Source: Pseudorasbora parva (lineage: Eukaryota > Chordata > Actinopteri > Cypriniformes > Gobionidae). From it: 64,000 nucleotides of DNA. Under the pieces are notes generated by a model. The model ran no database searches. It was not told the DNA's origin and saw only the letters and a list, made by a program, of their open reading frames with translations. A program made the position numbers and the translations under genes. Each line of letters opens with the position of its first letter. The stretch's first letter is position 1. Where the stretch lies: contig NC_090184.1 in NCBI RefSeq assembly GCF_024679245.1, forward strand, positions 11,111,233 to 11,175,232. Direction: 5' to 3'. Shown piece after piece: positions 58,240-64,000 of this stretch.

Positions 58240-60530
58240 AAATAATTAAATAATAAATTAATTAATATAATTTATAAGCTGTTTTGCTCATGGGTCAAAT
58301 TTTGATCAGGGGAATACCTGAAACGCACACACACACAAACACAGTAATTGGTTCTATAAAATTAACTTTTCTCTATTTTAAATGAATAAAAACAAATGTT
58401 ACTAAAATTATTTGAACACTTTTAGTTATAGTTTTAGCTAAGTATAATAATAAATATAAAAAAAAAAATAAATAAATATAAAAATACCTTTCATTTTTAG
58501 AGAGTTGAAGAAGATAAAAAGCAAATAGTTTAAGCCAAAACACCCTCCGATCCTCCCAGAGTACTCCACTATGAAGCGAATGCTTCAGACCCCTTTCTGA
58601 ACGGGAGGGGTTAGAGCTGAGACTCTGTGCATCTTAACCGGTCATATCTTATACTACTACTACAATAGTCAAACATTTTATGGTGGCCGTGATCTAGGAT
58701 TGTAAGTCGCATATGATTTTACTTTTCTTGCGTCTTCCAAACTGGTCTTCATCAGTGTGGAAACATACACTTTACATAAAATATACTATCAGTTATCTAC
58801 TCAAAATGCGTAGAATTTTGAAAATATAACCATGTTGTTGAGACAGTTTGTCTGTTGGTCAACATGAACAGACTTTGGAGAGAGCGGATGACGCTAGCAG
58901 GGAGATTGCCCTTTGACCCCAACGATTTTGCAGGCCCTGCAAGGTAGTCATTCATTTCAGTTGTTATTCACCAAAACAGCACAGAGTGAATCTTTAACAT
59001 TTAAAATTGTGCATAAAAACCTTACAATTAAACTTACATTTAAAGATGGTACATGTCCCATGGATCTATATTTTACTTTTCTTAGTTCTACAAAGTTTCA
59101 GTATCAATTAAACTCCTAGTTGATGATAATGTTTGCTGCAATGCACACAACTGTAAGATACACTACATATGTAAGATAGCAAAATAAAACACTGTATGAC
59201 ACTAGTTTAAAATTTGAAGAAAGTTTACCAAATGCATCTACATATCCGTTGTGTTCTGACACAAAGCCGTTAATTGGTACGTTTTGTTTTATAAAATGTA
59301 CTTTTCCTATTTCTGCAAAGTTTCATGCTACTTTTACTAGCCTGATAAAAATGTAGTTAATACATTGTGAAACAAGACAATCACGCTACCAAATACATTT
59401 GATTTTAAGAAAAAGCAATGTTTTAAAATACAACTAAACAAGATTATTTTCTCTTTTGACAAACTATTAGAAAAAATACTTTCTCTGTGATGTTGGAATA
59501 GGCCTAGGTCTTTTTTAAGTATCACATCAGGCATGTAACAATCATGCGGTACAATGATCCAGATGAAGCTTCTTATCAAACAAAGACAATTATATTCATC
59601 TTTCACTTGTGAATATTTGTACGCTACTATCACACTTACCATTTTTAATAGTCTTTACTATTGCCTTACGCATCCCAATCCAGCTAAGTAATGCGTTATT
59701 TCAACTGTTTATGTCTTTTTCCTTTATTATTTTTGGCACAATTGAATCGATATCGATTAAAGCTTATCGTCATTGATTCTTCCCTATACGGATACAATCC
59801 AAACATGTTCTTTGTAGGAATTATGTGGGACACAAAACTCTGCGTAAATTCAAGAGGCCTAGAGTAAGAAAGCAGTAACATTGTATAAGAAAAAGTGTCC
59901 GCTTTATTGCGATACGCATTTTTCCCCCCCATTGCCTATTCTTAGTCATATGATCAAGATTACTGTTCACATTTTATTTGCCCGGCGGTATTTGTTTTTA
60001 GGTAAAGATTCCTATCTGGTCGTTGTCAGTGCAAGTTTGTGCAAATCATTTTAAGCATTTTTACTAAACGTCTGACTAAACTTATTTGTTTTCTTTTGAC
60101 AAACCTACATTTCAAACGATTCACCTCCAATGTTCCACAACCACAGGGAAAACATTTTGTTTTGCAACACTCCTGAAACCTAATCTTAGTGAATTTTTCT
60201 CACCTAGAACACAAAACTTTGTTCATACCAAACAAGTATGTTTTACACATGTTGACTATTTAACTATTTTTGTAGGTATCATGACATTTTAGAGGAATTA
60301 CTAAAAGATTAAAGCACCAAGAATCACAATGTTTGTTGATGATGTGATTGTCATATTTAGTTACATTTCAGATGACCGTTTTGTTTGTTGAAATTTTTTG
60401 GCAAAGGCTCTTCTTTGAGCACCATCAACATTATAGGAATAAATGAAAATTAAGAAATGACACGACAGTCTTTCTATTTGACAGTGTTTGACTAAAGTGA
60501 TATTTCTTTTTTATTTTTTTTTATTTTTAT
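58240..60530. other. Unassigned AT-rich DNA
   Basis: No recognised gene or transposon. Frames of 68-101 codons (for example 58,913-59,119 + and 59,337-59,642 -) have no domain I know. TTTTGACAAACCTACATTTC at about 60,095 recurs with small changes at 61,450 (AAACCAACATTTCAAA), so a diffuse local repeat is present. Confidence 0.4.
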
Positions 60531-60539
60531 TTTTTTATT

Positions 60540-61035
60540 TAAGAAACAGGGACAGCGTACAATAAACATTAACCTCAAAGGGAGAGATGCATAGTACCAG
60601 GTTATAGCTCAAGAGCTAATTTTCACCCGTAGTCCCTGGGCAGGCTGATGTTAAGCTACAATATATAAACAAACATGAGAAATAAAATTTATACTTGCCA
60701 AAAAAATAAATAAATAAATAAAACAAAACAGAAATTGTACAAACATTCATGTTCACACCTTTCACATACTTTGACCTTAGAACACACACTTACACACATA
60801 CACATATCTAGTCACATGTGGGAACAAATTTGATTTGATAAAAGCCATTTCTTTGCTTGGCGTGTGAAGGTATAAAAATTTGTGCTTTTTTTTAGCTCTG
60901 TAGGCAACATGTTCCACTGACGAGCGGCCACACAAGAAAACGCAGAGTTTCCAAACACTGTCCTGCGTTTCGGGATCCTGCATTCACCTCGCACTGTAGA
61001 TCGTGTGGCTCGAGCTGTTATTTCAGAGCCCAAAG
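60540..61035 (-). pseudogene. LINE relic: RT C-terminus and 3' end
   Basis: The minus strand reads RTVFGNSAFSCVAARQWNML, then PTELKK, the C-terminal non-LTR reverse-transcriptase motif (F...A...WN.LP). It is followed by a 3' UTR to about 60,540 that ends in A/T-rich sequence. It is truncated and belongs to another LINE group than the L2-type copies. Confidence 0.65.
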
Positions 61036-62146
61036 ATACGAATTCTTTTAGTGGAGGAGCAGCGTTTTACTGTCACTACAGTCTCAGTCTCATCTACGAT
61101 GAGGAATCACATGAACCGTCACCGTGAAAAGTAAGTCTGCTGTTCTACAGCTGAAACATATACGCCTGTTGCATTCATTAAAGTTTGCGCTTGTTAAACA
61201 AAGTTAGACTCCTCTTATAAAGGTTATAGACACATTTTGAACATTAGCCTTATACGCGTTTTATCCATGCACAAATCTCTATGTAATTCGAGAAGTACAT
61301 TTACGAAAGTATCATTTTATAATCAATTTAGGAAAAAAACATTCACAAGCAATTGTGAAAGTTTGTTATTTTGGATTTGTAAATAATGACTTTTACTACT
61401 CCACCAGATAGGCATGAGGTTTAGATGATTTTAAATGTGTGACCAAACTCTTCTTTTGACAAACCAACATTTCAAATTATGTAACGAATCGTTTCTTTCA
61501 ACATCCCACTTGACATTAAAGATTGTGACATGTCGTCAACTATCATCGACATCCGACCCTGACGTCCGACACATCGGTTGTAATAAACAAGATGTGCTAA
61601 AAATTCCATCTGATTTGTTAGCGGGATAATACCGCATCAACATAACCTGTTCCTGTTTTAGGTTCTAGGTCAATTCAAGCATAATCTTTATGCAACAATT
61701 AGTACGCGTGCACAATTTACCACAAATGTTTACCGCGGATAAGATAAGAGACATTCAGCTACAATGAAATCATAATACAGAAATCCTTTCTTCTGATCTA
61801 TTGTAAAAGTTTGTAAAGTAGATTTTTCCCTGCCAGTAGAGGACAGTTTTACATTTTGTTTCGAAGACTACACTTTGAGCAGAGTCAAACAGGCATAATA
61901 CAGCATTAAAAAAATTAAACTATGTTATTTTAGGGGGTCTGTCTGCATAATGCGTCAACATGAATAGCGAGTCTTGATCTTTTTGAAATATTACGTTTAC
62001 CATCCACAGAACAGGGGTTAGAAGCCGTGACATGATTAATCTCACTGAGTCTGTTAAAGCGGCTGGTGTTTTATGGCTATCGAAAGCACCACATTCTTGT
62101 TAGTCACATCAAAGCTACAGCCCCTACCTACATAATTTAGTAGGCC
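61036..62146. other. No gene seen upstream of the 62-kb ORF
   Basis: AT-rich, with one 64-codon frame (61,435-61,629) that I do not recognise. No transposon ends found. Confidence 0.4.
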
Positions 62147-62154
62147 TATTTAAA
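62147..62154 (+). promoter_or_regulatory. TATA-like box ahead of the 62-kb ORF
   Basis: TATTTAAA lies 35 bp before the ATG at 62,190. If used, transcription would start about 10-15 nt before the ATG, giving an unusually short leader. Confidence 0.4.
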
Positions 62155-62189
62155 GAAGTTAGGAAACGGTCTGCAACTCTAGCGTTACA

Positions 62190-62896
62190 ATGACTACTGA
62201 AACATCTTTGGTGGGTGTAACACCGACAAGAAGTTATGTTGAAACGGTAGAAAACCTTCCTTACGCACTACAGAAAAAACAGAGGATCCATTTGACCAAG
62301 TTTCTTCATGAAGATGAAGATTTTGTCAAACAGGAATTTCTGCTAGGTGACGTTTATATCGGTGGGTTTGTTTTTGACAAGACATCACACACGGTCAAAC
62401 TCTACGCCATGGAATTTTTTGAAGAAGAACTTACATCGGAGACACCTTGTGTGCTTTTCTCCGCTAAAGACTGGTCATTTTTCTACAACCGTGTTTGGAG
62501 CGATCTTAATGGGGTTGCTAGTAAAACCTATTACATAAACGAATGGGATGGAGCGACGCCCAATGTGAGGTACAAGGTGACAAAGGAGAGTAAGGAACCA
62601 AAGCCTGATGATTACGTACTCGTATCAACCTGCAGGAACAAGACGCTACATGAACAAAACCGCCTTAAGTTGCGTAAATGTTATGAGGAGGCTGAAATTC
62701 GAAATTCAAAGTATTGGCTTCAAAGCAGCAGTGATTCCGACTCTGATAATGACTTCCCAATTCCAGAGGACTACCCTTTCGAATGCTGTACAAAGAGTCT
62801 TGTCCTCTTGTGGAGTGACATGTCTATGCTGCACAGCACCTTTTCACTAATAGACATGTTCTTTAAGCTGAGTTATATGTTGAGTGATACTGAATG

Positions 62897-62897
<1 letters not shown>
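62190..62897 (+). CDS. Single-exon 235-aa protein, not recognised
   Basis: Among the longest open frames outside known transposon families. The start context is ACAATGA. Residues 23-45 are basic/amphipathic (ALQKKQRIHLTKFLHEDED). Residues 52-106 look like a compact alternating-strand domain (GDVYIGGFVFDKTSHTVKLY, then SAKDWSFFYNRVWSDL). A basic stretch lies at 148-165, a Ser/Asp acidic tract (SSSDSDSDND) at 179-188 and a hydrophobic C-terminus at 204-232. No signal peptide. The strand pattern and the 'SAKDW' segment loosely recall PC4-type ssDNA-binding domains, but that is a weak inference. It could be a host retained gene, a coding piece of a DNA virus-like or large transposon, or a chance frame. 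No introns or poly(A) signal are evident; an (AATC)n tract begins at the stop. Confidence 0.5.

Positions 62898-62962
<65 letters not shown>
62897..62962. repeat. (AATC)n microsatellite, about 16 units
   Basis: Perfect tetranucleotide repeat overlapping the stop codon region of the 62-kb ORF. Confidence 0.97.
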
Positions 62963-62964
<2 letters not shown>

Positions 62965-64000
62965 GTATTGGCTTATTACATGGTTAAGTCCTTTGTATTG
63001 AAAATATTAATACGTTTCAGTAAAACCATGCAGTATTTTAGCAATTACATTGTAATTGTAATGTTCCTTGTTTTGTGTTACTTGACATTATCTTAGTTTT
63101 TTTGTTTATTGGAACCAATTTCAATCCCCTCTATGTTACAAACTTAATAATAATTCACTCAAATTGTAGAATATTGTTTAAAATTGTTTGTATTTTTTGA
63201 AAAACATTAAAATTATTATTGATGTGTTACATAAAATATGCGCATTGTGTTTTAATTTTTCTTGAGACAAATTAATATGACTATGTCACTAAAAGTCTTT
63301 AACTGAAAATATCATCTTAGCATTATCTTAAAAGTCTGCACAAAAAGAAATTTCAAGACTATCTAATTTCTGTTTTTTGTTTTGTTTTGTAAATCATAAC
63401 TGGACTGCGTTACAATTATACACTTCTCTCTGGTGACATGTAGGACTTTTAACATGCGGGTACTTGTAGGACACAATCTGTAGGCGCATTTTCCAAAACT
63501 CGAATCACAATTCGCGCAACGACCTTCTGTTTTTACCACACATTAACACAATCCATGTTGGTTTCACACAATATCCAGTCATTTAAAATAATTCTAAAAT
63601 GCATACATTTTCTGTTCACACATGCTTAGCCAATACCAAAAATCATGGTTTCTTCCGGTCTTATTTACAAATGCTTAAGCAGTACGTCACAAATGAAGAG
63701 CTAATGGTCCAATCTTTAAATATAGTATAAAGCCTCTACTTCTGTAATAATACTGTTTGTAACAAGCTCAGACATTGTTCATAAAATAATCACAAATGAT
63801 TGAACCTTTTATTTTAATAAACCGTTTCTGGACCTTGATACACTTAAGCTCTCTCCTAAAGTTGAAGAACAAGCTGCTCAAGCAAGCTCTTTGAAAAACA
63901 AGCTGCTTGGTTGACTTGTTTCTTTTTTTTGTACTGTGAATGTTCATAGGCATTTATATGCCTTATTGACTTGCTTTTTTAATTATTTACCCTGTGACAT
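62963..64000. other. No gene seen
   Basis: AT-rich sequence to the window end, without supported features. Confidence 0.4.

Noticed and set aside
62190..62897. Firm call of a PC4/p15 coactivator domain
   Set aside because: The similarity is only a strand-and-motif impression; key residues were not verifiable without a profile search.
62897..62962. Regular repeats resembling an array
   Set aside because: A plain AATC microsatellite without spacers; not CRISPR, and CRISPR is not expected in a fish.

Overview
The window looks like a stretch of teleost fish chromosome, most likely from a cyprinid (carp, goldfish or zebrafish relative). Three things point there: a spliced vertebrate gene that can be placed exactly (ogg1), GT-AG introns, and dense nested fish-type repeats (hAT, Kolobok, Tc1, IS630-like, L2-type LINE, Gypsy and DIRS). 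There are no operons, bacterial genes, tRNA or rRNA genes, or CRISPR arrays. I read the sequence by eye; family names rest on motif recognition, not on database searches.

Host or candidate host genes. (1) The last three coding exons of ogg1 (8-oxoguanine DNA glycosylase) lie at 1070-1622 on the + strand, followed by AATAAA at 1800-1805. The intron before them holds an 812-bp foldback transposon with a 9-bp target duplication. (2) Two in-phase exons at about 49.7-51.4 kb encode the N-terminal part of an unrecognised secreted or membrane protein with a signal peptide and a furin-type RVKR site. (3) A single-exon 235-codon ORF lies at 62,190-62,897, close behind a TATA-like box, and has an acidic Ser/Asp tract. 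I do not recognise it, and it is the best candidate for something new.

Layout. 0-2 kb: ogg1. 2-7 kb: LINE pieces split by a CACTG-ended transposon, a Tc1 relic and a THAP fragment. 7-10 kb: Gypsy copy 1 (-). 10-11.2 kb: nested foldback. 11.2-13.7 kb: a probable LTR with primer-binding site and gag of a different Gypsy lineage. 13.7-17.5 kb: inverted AT-rich blocks enclosing a Tc1 element. 17.7-18.5 kb: three long microsatellites. 20-25 kb: a BED-finger hAT relic, an ACGT-rich foldback and a TTAA-flanked Kolobok with a THAP domain. 25.2-31 kb: four hAT elements (two abutting, two nested), a 5'-truncated LINE and a MITE. 33.9-36 kb: a hAT MITE and an IS630-like element. 36-44.8 kb: two convergent Gypsy copies, 2 (+) and 3 (-), with a hAT inserted in copy 3. 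45-49.5 kb: TTAA-type elements around a DIRS reverse transcriptase fragment. 51.5-56 kb: nested minus-strand LINEs and TA-type elements. 56.2-57.2 kb: a second member of the 10-kb foldback family. 57.2-64 kb: AT-rich, fairly repeat-poor DNA with local tandem and direct repeats, one LINE relic and the 62-kb ORF.

Nearly all the transposon coding sequence is broken by frameshifts, in-frame stops or deletions of catalytic segments. Gypsy copies 1 and 2 belong to one family but carry different lesions. No element in the window looks able to move by itself.
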